Shown in pieces: positions 8,148 through 16,918 of a DNA stretch of 64,000 nt. Source of the stretch: Microbacterium sp. LKL04. Its GTDB lineage: Bacteria; Actinomycetota; Actinomycetes; Actinomycetales; Microbacteriaceae. How positions within the stretch are numbered: position 1 is the stretch's first letter; every line of letters begins with the position of its first letter. Position numbers and translations under genes: made by a program. Location: NCBI RefSeq assembly GCF_900102005.1, contig NZ_LT627736.1, positions 186,001 to 250,000 of the forward strand, written 5' to 3'. The notes beneath the pieces were generated by a model that had not been told where the DNA came from, made no database searches, and saw nothing but the letters and a program-made list of their open reading frames with translations.

Positions 8148-9209
8148 ATGACCCCCCGCCCCGGTACTCCGGGCTCGCAGATCGCGAGCCGACTCGGCGT
8201 CACCGAACGCATTTTCGTGGGACCGCGGATGCGGAAGCTCCTCACCACGGTCGAAGAAGGGCTCGACCTCGTCGAAGCCCGCCTCGCCGGTGAGTTGAAG
8301 GTCGGCGATTCGCTCGCCGACGTCACGTCCCGCTACCTCTACGAGGCCGGCGGGAAGCGGATGCGGCCGATGCTGGCGATCCTCACGGCGCAGCTCGGCT
8401 CGGGGGTGACCGACGACGTCCTCGCCGGTGCCACCGCGCTCGAGATGACCCACCTCGGATCGCTGTACCACGACGACGTCATGGACGAGGCGGACCGTCG
8501 TCGCGGCGTTCCCAGCGCTCACGCCGTGTGGGGCAACAGCGTCGCGATCCTCACGGGCGACCTGCTGTTCTCGCGCGCCAGCCAGCTCATGGCGAAGGTG
8601 GGGGAGCGGGCGATCCGTCTGCAGGCCGACACGTTCGAGCGCCTCGTCCTCGGCCAGATGCACGAGACCGTCGGTGCGCAGCCGGGCGATGACCCGGTGG
8701 AGTTCTACCTGCAGGTCCTCAGCGACAAGACCGGTTCGCTCATCGCCGCCGCGGCCGAGACGGGCGTCATCTTCTCGGATGCCTCGGACGAATACGCGGC
8801 TCCCGTCCGCGAGTTCGGTGAGCGGGTCGGGGTCGCCTTCCAGCTGCTCGATGACGTCATCGACCTGTCGGCGGACGCCGCCGAGACCGGGAAGGTGCCC
8901 GGCACCGACCTGCGCGCAGGCGTGCCGACGATGCCCTACCTGCTGCTCGGCCGCGCGAGCGACCCGGCGTCGCAGTCGCTGAAGGTCACGATCGACGAGG
9001 GCGTCGCCCGCATCTCCGACGGCGCGGACCCGGCGATCCTCGACCACCCGCTCACGCAGCTCCGCGAACACCCCGCGACCGAGGCGACCCGTCGGCTCGC
9101 GCACGAGTGGTCCGATCGCGCCGTCGCTGCTCTGGCCCCTCTGCCCGACGGGCAGGTCCGCGAGGCGCTGACCCGTTTCGCCCAGGTCGTCGTCGACCGC
9201 TCCAGCTGA
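8148..9209 (+). CDS. Trans-isoprenyl (polyprenyl) diphosphate synthase
   Basis: 353 aa. First Asp-rich motif DDVMDEADRRRG (109-120) and second DDVID (235-239) are intact, with GGKRMRP at 68-74 for substrate binding. No bulky residue blocks elongation in an obvious way, so a long product such as the octa- or nonaprenyl tail for menaquinone is likely; it follows menG by 23 bp. ATG at 8148 has TACGCT 6 nt upstream, suggesting its own leaderless transcript as well as possible read-through. Confidence 0.9.
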   Translation: MTPRPGTPGSQIASRLGVTERIFVGPRMRKLLTTVEEGLDLVEARLAGELKVGDSLADVTSRYLYEAGGKRMRPMLAILTAQLGSGVTDDVLAGATALEMTHLGSLYHDDVMDEADRRRGVPSAHAVWGNSVAILTGDLLFSRASQLMAKVGERAIRLQADTFERLVLGQMHETVGAQPGDDPVEFYLQVLSDKTGSLIAAAAETGVIFSDASDEYAAPVREFGERVGVAFQLLDDVIDLSADAAETGKVPGTDLRAGVPTMPYLLLGRASDPASQSLKVTIDEGVARISDGADPAILDHPLTQLREHPATEATRRLAHEWSDRAVAALAPLPDGQVREALTRFAQVVVDRSS

Positions 9210-9271
9210 TCACCCGGCGGATTCGCCGCTTCTTCGTCACGCCCGCACGCGGGCTCTCGGAAAGGACACCC

Positions 9272-10645
9272 ATGACCAAGCTTCGGCTGGCCATCGTCGG
9301 CGCAGGACCCGCCGGCATCTACGCGGCGGACATCCTCCTCAAGGCTGAGCGCAAGTTCGACGTCTCGATCGACCTGTTCGACCACCTGCCCGCCCCTTAC
9401 GGACTCGTCCGCTACGGCGTCGCCCCCGACCACCCGCGCATCAAGGGCATCATCAACGCCCTTCGCGACGTCCTCGACCGCGGCGACATCCGCATCTTCG
9501 GCAATGTCCGCTTCGGCACCGACATCACCCTCGCCGACCTCAAGAAGCACTACAACGCGGTCATCTTCGCGACCGGTGCGATCAAAGACGCCGATCTCGA
9601 CATCCCCGGCATCGACGCAGAAGGCTCGTACGGTGCCGCCGACTTCGTGAGCTGGTACGACGGCCACCCCGACTTCCCGCGCGAATGGCCGCTCGATGCC
9701 GCATCCGTCGCGGTCCTCGGCAACGGCAACGTCGCCCTCGACGTCGCGCGCGTGCTCGCCAAGCACGCCGACGACCTGCTGCCCACCGAGATCCCGGCGA
9801 ACGTGTACGACGGCCTCAAGGCCTCGCCCGTCACGGACGTGCACGTCTTCGGCCGCCGCGGCCCGGCACAGGTGAAGTTCACGCCGCTCGAGCTCCGCGA
9901 GCTCGGCGAGCTGAACGACGTCGACATGGTCGTCTACGACGAGGACTTCGATTACGACGAGGCCTCGAAGGCCGCGATCGCGTCGAACAAGCAGGTCATG
10001 GTGATCGACCGTGTGCTGCAGTCGTGGCGCCAGCGGCCGAGCGTCAACAACGCCGGCGGCGAGGCGAGCCGACGGCTGCATCTGCACTTCTGGGCGCGGC
10101 CCGTCGAGATCACCAAGGATGCCGACGGTCGCGTCGCGTCGATCGTCACCGAGCGCACCCGACCCGACGGCTCCGGCGGGGTCGAGGGAACCGGCGAGAT
10201 GCGCGAGATCCCCGTCGGCCAGGTCTACCGCGCCGTCGGCTACTTCGGCTCGCCGCTGCCGGACGTGCCGTTCGACAAGCGCCACGGCGTGATCCCGAAC
10301 CATGAGGGTCAGGTCGTGAAGAAGGGCTCGAACGAGCGCGTTCCCGGCGTCTACGCGACCGGGTGGATCAAGCGCGGACCCGTCGGCCTCATCGGCCACA
10401 CCAAGTCCGACGCGATGGAGACCATCCGCCACCTGATCAACGACCAGGCATCGTGGTGGACTCCCGAGGACGCGTCCGACGAAGCGATCATCTCGCTGCT
10501 CGCCGAGCGTCAGGTCGCCTGGACCGACCTCGACGGGTGGCACCGACTCGACGAGCACGAGGTCGCCCTCGGCGCTCCGCACGAGCGCGAGCGCATCAAG
10601 GTCGTCGACCGCGATGAGATGGTGCGGGTCTCGCGCGGCGAGTGA
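9272..10645 (+). CDS. fprA: FprA-type ferredoxin/adrenodoxin-like NADP+ reductase
   Basis: 457 aa, the size of mycobacterial FprA. FAD-binding GAGPAGIYAA at 10-19, PYGLVRYGVAPDHP, NADP-binding region with LGNGNVALDVAR, FGRRGPAQVKFT and C-terminal ATGWIKRGPVGLIGH. It moves electrons between NADPH and ferredoxin. Shine-Dalgarno GGAAAGGA lies before the ATG. The next hydrolase gene starts 7 bp after its stop, so they are probably cotranscribed. Confidence 0.92.
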   Translation: MTKLRLAIVGAGPAGIYAADILLKAERKFDVSIDLFDHLPAPYGLVRYGVAPDHPRIKGIINALRDVLDRGDIRIFGNVRFGTDITLADLKKHYNAVIFATGAIKDADLDIPGIDAEGSYGAADFVSWYDGHPDFPREWPLDAASVAVLGNGNVALDVARVLAKHADDLLPTEIPANVYDGLKASPVTDVHVFGRRGPAQVKFTPLELRELGELNDVDMVVYDEDFDYDEASKAAIASNKQVMVIDRVLQSWRQRPSVNNAGGEASRRLHLHFWARPVEITKDADGRVASIVTERTRPDGSGGVEGTGEMREIPVGQVYRAVGYFGSPLPDVPFDKRHGVIPNHEGQVVKKGSNERVPGVYATGWIKRGPVGLIGHTKSDAMETIRHLINDQASWWTPEDASDEAIISLLAERQVAWTDLDGWHRLDEHEVALGAPHERERIKVVDRDEMVRVSRGE

Positions 10646-10652
10646 TCGCGAC

Positions 10653-11678
10653 ATGACCGGCGGCTGGGAGCAGGACGTCCTGGGACGTCCGTTCGAGCGG
10701 CTCACGCTGCCACTGGGCAGCGACTCGGAGGGCGAGGTCGTCGCGACGCTCGTCCGGCTCGATCCGCCGAAGCTCGCGGGCCTCACCGGGCCGCTGCGCG
10801 ACGTCGACGTCCTCTACCTGCACGGCTGGTCGGACTACTTCTTCCAGGTCGAGCTCGCGCGCTTCTGGGCGTCCCTCGGCGCGCGGTTCCACGCCCTCGA
10901 CCTTCGCAAGTACGGTCGCAGTCTGCGGCCGGGGAACACGCCCGGCTTCGTCACCTCGCTCGACGTGTACGACGCCGACATCGCCGCGGCGCTGGGCGCC
11001 ATGGGGCATCCGCTCGATCGTCCGCGGTCGCGTCGCCGCCTCGTGATGATGGGGCACTCGACCGGAGGTCTCACCGCCACGCTGTGGGCATCCCGTCATC
11101 ACGGCCGGCTCGATGCGCTCGTCCTCAACAGCCCGTGGCTCGAGCTGCAGCTCGGCACACTGGGGCGGCAGGCGCTGTCGCCGCTCGTCCAGATGCGCGC
11201 GAGAGTCGACCCGATGGGTGCGCACCCGGTCGTCGACCTCGGCTTCTACACCCGGGCGCAGACCGAGGTCGGGGCTCTCCCGGTGCGCGGGTACCGACGC
11301 GAGTGGCGGCCCGAGCGCGGTTTCCCGACGCATCCCGGGTGGTTGGCGGCGATCGTCGAAGGCCACCGGCGGGTGTCGGCGGGAGTGGATGTCGGGTGCC
11401 CGACGATCGTGCTCCTCTCGACGAAGTCGACGAACCCCTTCGCGTGGAACGCGGAGATGACCGGCAGCGACTCCGTCCTCGTCGTCGACGACATCGCCCG
11501 CGCCGCGACGCGGATCGGGCGGGAGGTGACGCTCGCACGGATCGAGGGCGGCATCCACGACATCTTCCTGTCCCGCCCCACCCCGCGCGAGCAGGCCTAC
11601 CTGGCCCTCGAACGGTGGCTCATGCGGGGTGTGCTCGGCCGCTCGCGCGATTCGAGGCGAGCCCGAGAGTCAGGCTGA
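10653..11678 (+). CDS. Alpha/beta hydrolase (serine aminopeptidase S33-like)
   Basis: 341 aa. LHGWSDYFFQ (56-65) near the oxyanion hole, RKYGRS and the nucleophile elbow MGHSTGG (133-139, Ser136); His in GGIHDIFLS near 306. Resembles S33-type lysophospholipase/aminopeptidase hydrolases; substrate unknown. Follows fprA by 7 bp. Its last 59 bp overlap tail-to-tail with the convergent MFS gene. Confidence 0.75.
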   Translation: MTGGWEQDVLGRPFERLTLPLGSDSEGEVVATLVRLDPPKLAGLTGPLRDVDVLYLHGWSDYFFQVELARFWASLGARFHALDLRKYGRSLRPGNTPGFVTSLDVYDADIAAALGAMGHPLDRPRSRRRLVMMGHSTGGLTATLWASRHHGRLDALVLNSPWLELQLGTLGRQALSPLVQMRARVDPMGAHPVVDLGFYTRAQTEVGALPVRGYRREWRPERGFPTHPGWLAAIVEGHRRVSAGVDVGCPTIVLLSTKSTNPFAWNAEMTGSDSVLVVDDIARAATRIGREVTLARIEGGIHDIFLSRPTPREQAYLALERWLMRGVLGRSRDSRRARESG

Positions 11679-12825
11679 CCGCTGCTCCCAGCAGCATGAC
11701 GCCCGCCATCGGCACCGCCGTCTCCTCTCCCCACAACCCCACGATCGGGGTCACGAGCGCACCGACCGCGAACTGGCAGGCGCCCATGAGCGCTGCTCCG
11801 GCCCCGCGGTTGCTCGCCGTCGCGCGGGCGAGGCCCAGCGCGTTCGCGTTTCCGAAGGTCAGCCCCGCGCCGCCCATCGTCGTGAACGCGCAGGCGAGGA
11901 AGAGCGGGACGGACAGGATGCCGGTGGCCGCCGAGACCGTCATGACCACCCCTGAGGCGACGCCGAGCGAGGCGCCGACCACCAGCATCCGCTCCGGCCC
12001 GATCCGCGGCGCGTACGTCGCGTTGATCAGGTTCGCGACCAGCAGTGCGCCGCCGCCGCCGGCGAAACCGAGACCGTAGAGCAGGGGCGGCATCCCCAGG
12101 ATGATCTGCCCGACGAAGGGGGATGCCGCGACGTAGGCGAACAGGCCCGCGAAGCCGGAGACATAGGCGCCCGTGTACCCCAGGTAGACCCGGTCCCTCA
12201 TGAAATGGGCGAATGAGGCGCGCATGGTCCGCAGGCCGCCGGTGTGCCGGAGTTCGCGGGGGAGAGACTCCGGGACGACGAGCCAGGCGAGGACGAGCAT
12301 GAGGACGGCGATGACGGCGAGAGCCGTGAGTACGCCCCGCCACCCCGAGAACGAGGCGACGAGGCCGCCGATCGGGGGAGCGATGAGGGGGCCGAGTCCG
12401 CCGACGGTCGCGATGAGGCTGAGCGCGCGCACCGCGGTGCGCCCCGTGCTGAGATCGACCGCGATGGCCCGCGCGACCACGACGCCAGCCGCACCCGACA
12501 GTCCCTGCAACAGGCGCAGGCCGACGAACACCTCGATGTTCGGGGATGCGATCAGGGCGACGCTCGTCAGGGTGAAGGCCGCCGTAGCGAGGAGGAGAAC
12601 GCGGCGGCGCCCCCACATGTCCGAGAGCGGGCCGAGCAGCAGCTGCCCGACGCCCAACCCGAGGAGGAACGCGGTGAGGGTCAGTTGGACCGTGGCGGGC
12701 GCGGCCTCGAGCTGGTCGGCGATCTGGGGGAGCGACGCGAGGTACATGTCGATCGCGAACGGCCCGACGGCCGAGAGGAACCCGAGGACGACGACGAGCC
12801 GGCGGGTGAGGCGCGGCGCGGTCAT
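11620..12825 (-). CDS. Bcr/CflA-type MFS multidrug efflux transporter
   Basis: 401 aa, twelve hydrophobic segments. N-terminal VLGFLSAVGPFAIDMYLASLP and LLGPLSDMWGRR are hallmarks of Bcr/CflA drug:H+ antiporters. Its ATG (12825) overlaps the TGA of the TetR gene as ATGA, so regulator and pump form one operon. Convergent with the S33-like hydrolase and overlapping it by 59 bp. Confidence 0.9.
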   Translation of the reverse strand: MTAPRLTRRLVVVLGFLSAVGPFAIDMYLASLPQIADQLEAAPATVQLTLTAFLLGLGVGQLLLGPLSDMWGRRRVLLLATAAFTLTSVALIASPNIEVFVGLRLLQGLSGAAGVVVARAIAVDLSTGRTAVRALSLIATVGGLGPLIAPPIGGLVASFSGWRGVLTALAVIAVLMLVLAWLVVPESLPRELRHTGGLRTMRASFAHFMRDRVYLGYTGAYVSGFAGLFAYVAASPFVGQIILGMPPLLYGLGFAGGGGALLVANLINATYAPRIGPERMLVVGASLGVASGVVMTVSAATGILSVPLFLACAFTTMGGAGLTFGNANALGLARATASNRGAGAALMGACQFAVGALVTPIVGLWGEETAVPMAGVMLLGAAVSLTLGLASNRASGRAHPA

Positions 12826-13421
12826 GCCCGGGGGCGCAGCAGCGCGCCGAGCGTGCGGAGCGTGGACTCGAGTCCGACGCCGGGGTCGAGGAGCCACTGG
12901 ATCTGCAGACCGTCGGATGCCGCGATGAGGAGCGCCGCCAGGTGCTCGGCCGGCACGTCGTCGCGCACGAGGCCCTCCTGCTGCTGCAGTCGAAGGCTCT
13001 CGGTGATCGATCTGCGAAGGCTCTCGAATCGCAGGGTGAAGAAGTCTCGGCCGACGCCGTCCTCGGTCTCGAGCGACGCGGCGAGGAGGGTGGAGTAGAG
13101 CGTCACGAGCCCCGGGATCCCGACGTTCCTCCGGGCGGCGTGGATCATCGTGTCGATACCGGGCCGAAGTTCGGACGGATCGTCGTGGGTCTGCTCGGCG
13201 TGTGCGTAGACGGCGACCAGGAGCTGCTCGCGGGAGTCGAAGTAGTGCAGCAGCGCCGCGTGGGACACGCCGATGGCCTCCGCGATCTTGCGGAGCGACG
13301 TGCCGCTCGCGCCGCGCTCGCGGAACACCTCGATGGCGCGGTCGAGGATCTCCTGGCGCCTGGCGACGCCCTTCGGCCGCGATCCGCGGCGGCCGATCAC
13401 ATCGTCCTCGTCCTGGGTCAT
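12822..13421 (-). CDS. TetR-family repressor
   Basis: 199 aa. HTH at residues 25-65 (EILDRAIEVFRERG, TSLRKIAEAIGVSHAALLHYF) and a C-terminal helical ligand domain. First gene of the TetR-MFS operon. ATG at 13421 chosen because TACTCT (complement of 13428-13433) lies 6 nt upstream, giving a leaderless start; an upstream in-frame start at 13511 would run through the operator. It probably binds the palindrome at 13449-13466. Confidence 0.88.
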   Translation of the reverse strand: MTQDEDDVIGRRGSRPKGVARRQEILDRAIEVFRERGASGTSLRKIAEAIGVSHAALLHYFDSREQLLVAVYAHAEQTHDDPSELRPGIDTMIHAARRNVGIPGLVTLYSTLLAASLETEDGVGRDFFTLRFESLRRSITESLRLQQQEGLVRDDVPAEHLAALLIAASDGLQIQWLLDPGVGLESTLRTLGALLRPRA

Positions 13422-13448
13422 GGGGACAGAGTAGGACGGCGGAACGAA

Positions 13449-13466
13449 AACCTCCACTTGGAGGTT
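13449..13466. promoter_or_regulatory. 18-bp palindrome, likely TetR operator
   Basis: AACCTCCA-CT-TGGAGGTT has perfect 8-bp arms around a 2-bp centre. It lies between the TetR gene and the divergent sugar-isomerase operon, 28 bp upstream of the TetR ATG, where it would cover the -35 region. The spacing and symmetry fit a TetR dimer site; the assignment is inferred from position. Confidence 0.65.
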
Positions 13467-13532
13467 AATTCTGATATCGTCGTGGCCACGCCGCCTCGCG
13501 GCATCCGACAACGACGTTACGAAGGAAGGCCC

Positions 13533-14357
13533 ATGGCTCTGCCGCTCGCCTCAGTCCAGCTCTACACGCTCGCCAAAGAGTTCAGCGAGGACATGTCCGG
13601 ATCGCTCGACAAGCTGGCCGCTCTCGGCCTGCGCAACGTCGAGGCGTTCGACTTCGTCCGCCGCCCCGACGAGATCCGCGCGGCCCTCGACGCCAGCGGC
13701 CTCGCCTCGCCCACGGGTCACGCGCCGCTGCTGTCGGACGAGCTGTGGACGCCGGACGGCTCGATCCCCACTCCCGCTCCCGAGGTCGTCTTCGAGGCTG
13801 CCGCGAAGATCGGCATGACCACGGTCATCGACCCGTTCGTCCCCGCCGAGCGCTGGTTCACCGAAGAGGGCGTCGCCGACATCGCCGAGCGCCTCAACCG
13901 TCTCGTCGAGACCGCGGCCGGCTTCGGCATGTCCGTCGGCTACCACAACCACGCGCAGGAGTTCGTGAAGTCCTTCGACGGACAGACCGCCTACGAGCGC
14001 TTCCTGGAGCTGACCGACGACCGCGTCCAGATCGAGCTCGACCTGTTCTGGGCCCTGACCGGTGGCCAGGACGTGCCGGCCCTCGTCGAGAGGTTGGGCG
14101 ACCGCCTCGTCGCCGTGCACGTGAAGGACGGCATCGCCCCGGCATCCAACCCCTGGGCACCCGGCGCCGACGAGTTCGGTTCCGACTCGCTCGAGCAGCT
14201 GCGTGCCGGCACCGGTGACGTTCCGCTCGCCGCATCGCTGCACGCCGGGACGAACATCCAGTACGCCGTCATCGAGTACGACAAGGCTCCCGGTGACGTG
14301 TTCGAGGACATCGCCGCGTCGTACGCCTTCCTGAAGGACGGCGGGTTCATCGCATGA
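13533..14357 (+). CDS. Sugar phosphate isomerase/epimerase (xylose-isomerase-like TIM barrel)
   Basis: 274 aa, AP endonuclease 2/IolE-type barrel: SVQLYTLAKEF at the N-terminus, GYHNHAQEF and ELDLFWAL with metal-ligand His, Glu and Asp, and VAVHVKDG. Start ATG preceded by GAAGGAAGG. Its stop overlaps the ATG of the Gfo/Idh dehydrogenase (ATGA), a common pairing for catabolism of a rare sugar, inositol-like or keto-sugar compound. Substrate unknown. Divergent from the TetR gene. Confidence 0.85.
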   Translation: MALPLASVQLYTLAKEFSEDMSGSLDKLAALGLRNVEAFDFVRRPDEIRAALDASGLASPTGHAPLLSDELWTPDGSIPTPAPEVVFEAAAKIGMTTVIDPFVPAERWFTEEGVADIAERLNRLVETAAGFGMSVGYHNHAQEFVKSFDGQTAYERFLELTDDRVQIELDLFWALTGGQDVPALVERLGDRLVAVHVKDGIAPASNPWAPGADEFGSDSLEQLRAGTGDVPLAASLHAGTNIQYAVIEYDKAPGDVFEDIAASYAFLKDGGFIA

Positions 14358-15481
14358 CCGGCCCCGTCGGAGTCGGCATCGTCGGTGCCGGTGTCATCAG
14401 CCAGACCTACCTCGAGAACCTGACGTCGTTCCCCGACGTGAAGGTCGTCGCGATCGGCGACATGATCCCCGAGCGCGCCAAGGCCAAGGCCGAGGAGCAC
14501 GGCGTCCCCTCGTGGGGCACGCTCGAGGACGTCCTCGGCAACCCCGACGTCGAGCTCGTCGTGAACCTCACGATCCCCGAGTCGCACATCGCTGTCTCGT
14601 CGCAGGCGGTCGCCGCCGGCAAGCACGTGTGGACCGAGAAGCCGCTGGGCCTCGACCGCGAGGGCGCTCGTCAGCTGCTGAAGGATGCCGACGCTGCCGG
14701 CGTCCGCGTCGGCTCGGCACCCGACACGATCCTCGGCCCGGGCTTCCAGTCCGCGAAGCGCGCCATCGCCGAGGGAGTGATCGGCACGCCCCTCTTCGTG
14801 CAGACCGCGTTCCAGACGCAGGGGCCCGACCTCTGGCATCCGGAGCCCGCGTTCCTGTTCGCGAAGGGTGCGGGACCCCTCCTCGACATGGGGCCGTACT
14901 ACTTCTCGGCTCTCGTCAGCCTGCTGGGGCCCATCGCCGGTGTCGCGGCGCGCGGATCGCGCTTCCGCACGGAGCGTCACATCCACACCGGTCCCCGCGC
15001 CGGTGAGACCTTCCCCGTCGAGGTCCCGTCGTCGGTGCAGGTGCTCTCGACGTTCGAGGGCGGCCAGCACGGCACGCACCTGCTGAGCTTCGACTCGGCG
15101 CTCGAGCGTCACGGTGTCGTCGAGATCCACGGCACCGAGGGCTCGATCGTGCTGCCCGACCCCAACCGCTTCGACGGTCCGACCCGCTACGTGAAGCCGC
15201 TGGGCGTCTTCCGCGACGGGATGAAGACCGAGCAGGAGTGGATCGACGTCGAGCAGCAGGGTACGGTCGTGGGCCGTGGGCTCGGTGTCCTCGACATGGT
15301 CCGCGCGATCGCGGATAACCGCACGCACGTCGCCACCGGTGAGCTCGGCTTCCACGTCCTCGACGTGCTGCTGTCGGCTCAGGACTCGGCCGAGACCGGC
15401 CAGTACCTCGAGATCGATAGCACCGTCGCGCCGGTGCCCGCGGTTCCGGTCGACTTCGACCCCTTCGCCAGCACGCTCTGA
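14354..15481 (+). CDS. Gfo/Idh/MocA-family NAD(P)-dependent oxidoreductase
   Basis: 375 aa. N-terminal Rossmann fold GIVGAGVISQTY (8-19), conserved EKP (95-97) with the catalytic Lys, and the C-terminal beta-sheet domain (LLDMGPYYFSALVSLLG). Oxidises or reduces a sugar-like substrate together with the coupled isomerase. A strong hairpin at 15497-15530 ends the operon. Confidence 0.9.
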   Translation: MTGPVGVGIVGAGVISQTYLENLTSFPDVKVVAIGDMIPERAKAKAEEHGVPSWGTLEDVLGNPDVELVVNLTIPESHIAVSSQAVAAGKHVWTEKPLGLDREGARQLLKDADAAGVRVGSAPDTILGPGFQSAKRAIAEGVIGTPLFVQTAFQTQGPDLWHPEPAFLFAKGAGPLLDMGPYYFSALVSLLGPIAGVAARGSRFRTERHIHTGPRAGETFPVEVPSSVQVLSTFEGGQHGTHLLSFDSALERHGVVEIHGTEGSIVLPDPNRFDGPTRYVKPLGVFRDGMKTEQEWIDVEQQGTVVGRGLGVLDMVRAIADNRTHVATGELGFHVLDVLLSAQDSAETGQYLEIDSTVAPVPAVPVDFDPFASTL

Positions 15482-15496
15482 TCAGCTGACACGAGC

Positions 15497-15530
15497 GACG
15501 GCCCGGATCCCTGGCGGGGTCCGGGCCGTC
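15497..15530 (+). terminator. Hairpin terminator after the Gfo/Idh operon
   Basis: GACGGCCCGGA (15497-15507) pairs perfectly with TCCGGGCCGTC (15520-15530) around a 12-nt loop. No long T run follows. It sits between convergent genes and could serve both strands. Confidence 0.7.
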
Positions 15531-15539
15531 GTCCGTTCG

Positions 15540-15989
15540 TCAGCGCGGTTGGTGTGAGCGCACCCGGAACCAGAGGCTCAGCTCGCGTGCGGCGCGGAGC
15601 GTGGCCGACGGGTCGCCGTGCCCTTCGAGGTCGTCGAAGGTGTCGCGGAACCCCTCGGGCGCGTCTCCCTCGGAGGTGACGATGGGTTCATAGCCCATCG
15701 TCCACTCGGCGAAATTGCGATCCTCGGTGAACTCGTCGATCAGCACGCGTAGGTGGTCGTGACGCGGGTCGCGCTCGATCTTCCCCATCGTCTCGCGGAC
15801 CGCCTGCTCGGGGCCCTCGAGGATCTGAATGAAGCGGCCGTTGCGGTACAGCAGCATGCCCGTGATGTCCCGCTGCGCGTTCGCGGACCGGCACTGCTGG
15901 AGCAGTTCGCCGAGCGCGTCGTCGGTGAACGGCTCGGTCGCGGTGCTCGAGTACACGACGGAGAAGACGGTGTCGTCGGCGGCGGTCAT
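15540..15989 (-). CDS. BLUF-domain blue-light sensor protein
   Basis: 149 aa. The BLUF photoactive residues are all present: Tyr13 (VVYSS), Asn37 ahead of DITGMLLY, Gln55 (FIQILEG) and Trp96/Met98 (EWTMGY). BLUF domains bind FAD and rearrange a Tyr-Gln hydrogen-bond network on blue light. About 50 residues follow the domain with no recognisable output module, so it probably signals by protein contact. Its ATG overlaps the stop of the 83-aa gene upstream (ATGA), implying a two-gene operon and a possible partner. Confidence 0.88.
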   Translation of the reverse strand: MTAADDTVFSVVYSSTATEPFTDDALGELLQQCRSANAQRDITGMLLYRNGRFIQILEGPEQAVRETMGKIERDPRHDHLRVLIDEFTEDRNFAEWTMGYEPIVTSEGDAPEGFRDTFDDLEGHGDPSATLRAARELSLWFRVRSHQPR

Positions 15990-16237
15990 CGGTTCTCCTG
16001 GATCGTGAGGATGCCGTTCGCGCCCGGCGCGGGCGTCGGAGCCGACGAGAGCGTGCGCATCGCGGAGACGAGGTCGGCGAACGTGCCGATCACCGCCGAA
16101 CGCATGTCGAACGCGTCGTAGTGACCGTCCCGGCGTCGCTCGATGTACCCGAGGAAGTTGCCGTCGCGACTGCCGACGTGGAAGCCGTCTTCGACGCGCG
16201 CCCAGACCGTGCCGGGGGATGGGGGGTGCTCAGACAC
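15986..16237 (-). CDS. Small protein encoded with the BLUF sensor
   Basis: 83 aa, GTG start with GTGAGG about 5 nt upstream. The residues VWARVEDGFHVGSRDGNFLGYIERR followed by a short helix look like a compact beta-sheet domain; no family recognised. Translational coupling to the BLUF gene suggests a binding partner or a shared stress/light response. TACTCT about 30 bp upstream could be its -10. Confidence 0.65.
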   Translation of the reverse strand: MSEHPPSPGTVWARVEDGFHVGSRDGNFLGYIERRRDGHYDAFDMRSAVIGTFADLVSAMRTLSSAPTPAPGANGILTIQENR

Positions 16238-16333
16238 GGGAACCTCACTTACTCGTGGTGCAGAGTAGCCACGGTAGGTGAGGGCTCCGACGGCCGCGCG
16301 GGCTTGACAACCTGGCGGCCGCGTATCAGCGCG

Positions 16334-16825
16334 TCAGCGGTAGTTGATGAACTGCAGGTCGACGTCGAGGTCGGCGGCCTTCAGCATCCGCTGGACTTCC
16401 TGCAGGTCGTCACGGGACTTCGACTGCACGCGCAGCTCGTCGCCCTGGATCTGCGCCTTGACCGACTTGGGGCCCTCGTCGCGGATCAGCTTGGTGATCT
16501 TCTTCGCGTCCTCGGAGGAGATGCCCTCCTTGAGGGTGGACACGAGCCGGAACTCCTTGCCCGAGGGCTGCGGGTCCTCGGACTCGAGGCTCTTCAGCGA
16601 GATGCCGCGCTTGATCAGCTTCGACTGGAAGACATCGAGCACGGCCTTCGCCCGCTCGTCGCTGTTCGCCTTGATGAGGATCGACTCGCCGCTCCACTCG
16701 ATCGAGGCGCCGGTGCCCTTGAAGTCGTAGCGCTGCTCGACCTCCTTGCGCGCCTGGTTGAGGGCGTTGTCCGCCTCCTGACGATCCACCTTGCTGACCA
16801 CGTCGAACGAAGAGTCTGATGCCAT
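16334..16825 (-). CDS. yajQ: YajQ-family nucleotide/RNA-binding protein
   Basis: 163 aa, the normal length. N-terminal [10 protein letters not shown], then [16 protein letters not shown] and [41 protein letters not shown] are diagnostic of YajQ. Homologues bind nucleic acid and, in some Gram-negatives, cyclic di-GMP; function in Actinobacteria is not settled. TACCCT lies 7 nt before the ATG, fitting a leaderless transcript. Confidence 0.93.
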   Translation of the reverse strand: MASDSSFDVVSKVDRQEADNALNQARKEVEQRYDFKGTGASIEWSGESILIKANSDERAKAVLDVFQSKLIKRGISLKSLESEDPQPSGKEFRLVSTLKEGISSEDAKKITKLIRDEGPKSVKAQIQGDELRVQSKSRDDLQEVQRMLKAADLDVDLQFINYR

Positions 16826-16918
16826 GCGTTCGAGGGTACCGCTGTACCGAGTGGATGCCGCGGGTCCCGGCATCCACATCGTTGCGCGCCCGTGATGCGC
16901 GGCCGCTAGCGTCGAGGC

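Noticed and set aside
16303..16327. TTGACA...TATCAG promoter-like pair
   Set aside because: The spacer is only 14 bp and it points into the 3' end of yajQ on the opposite strand.
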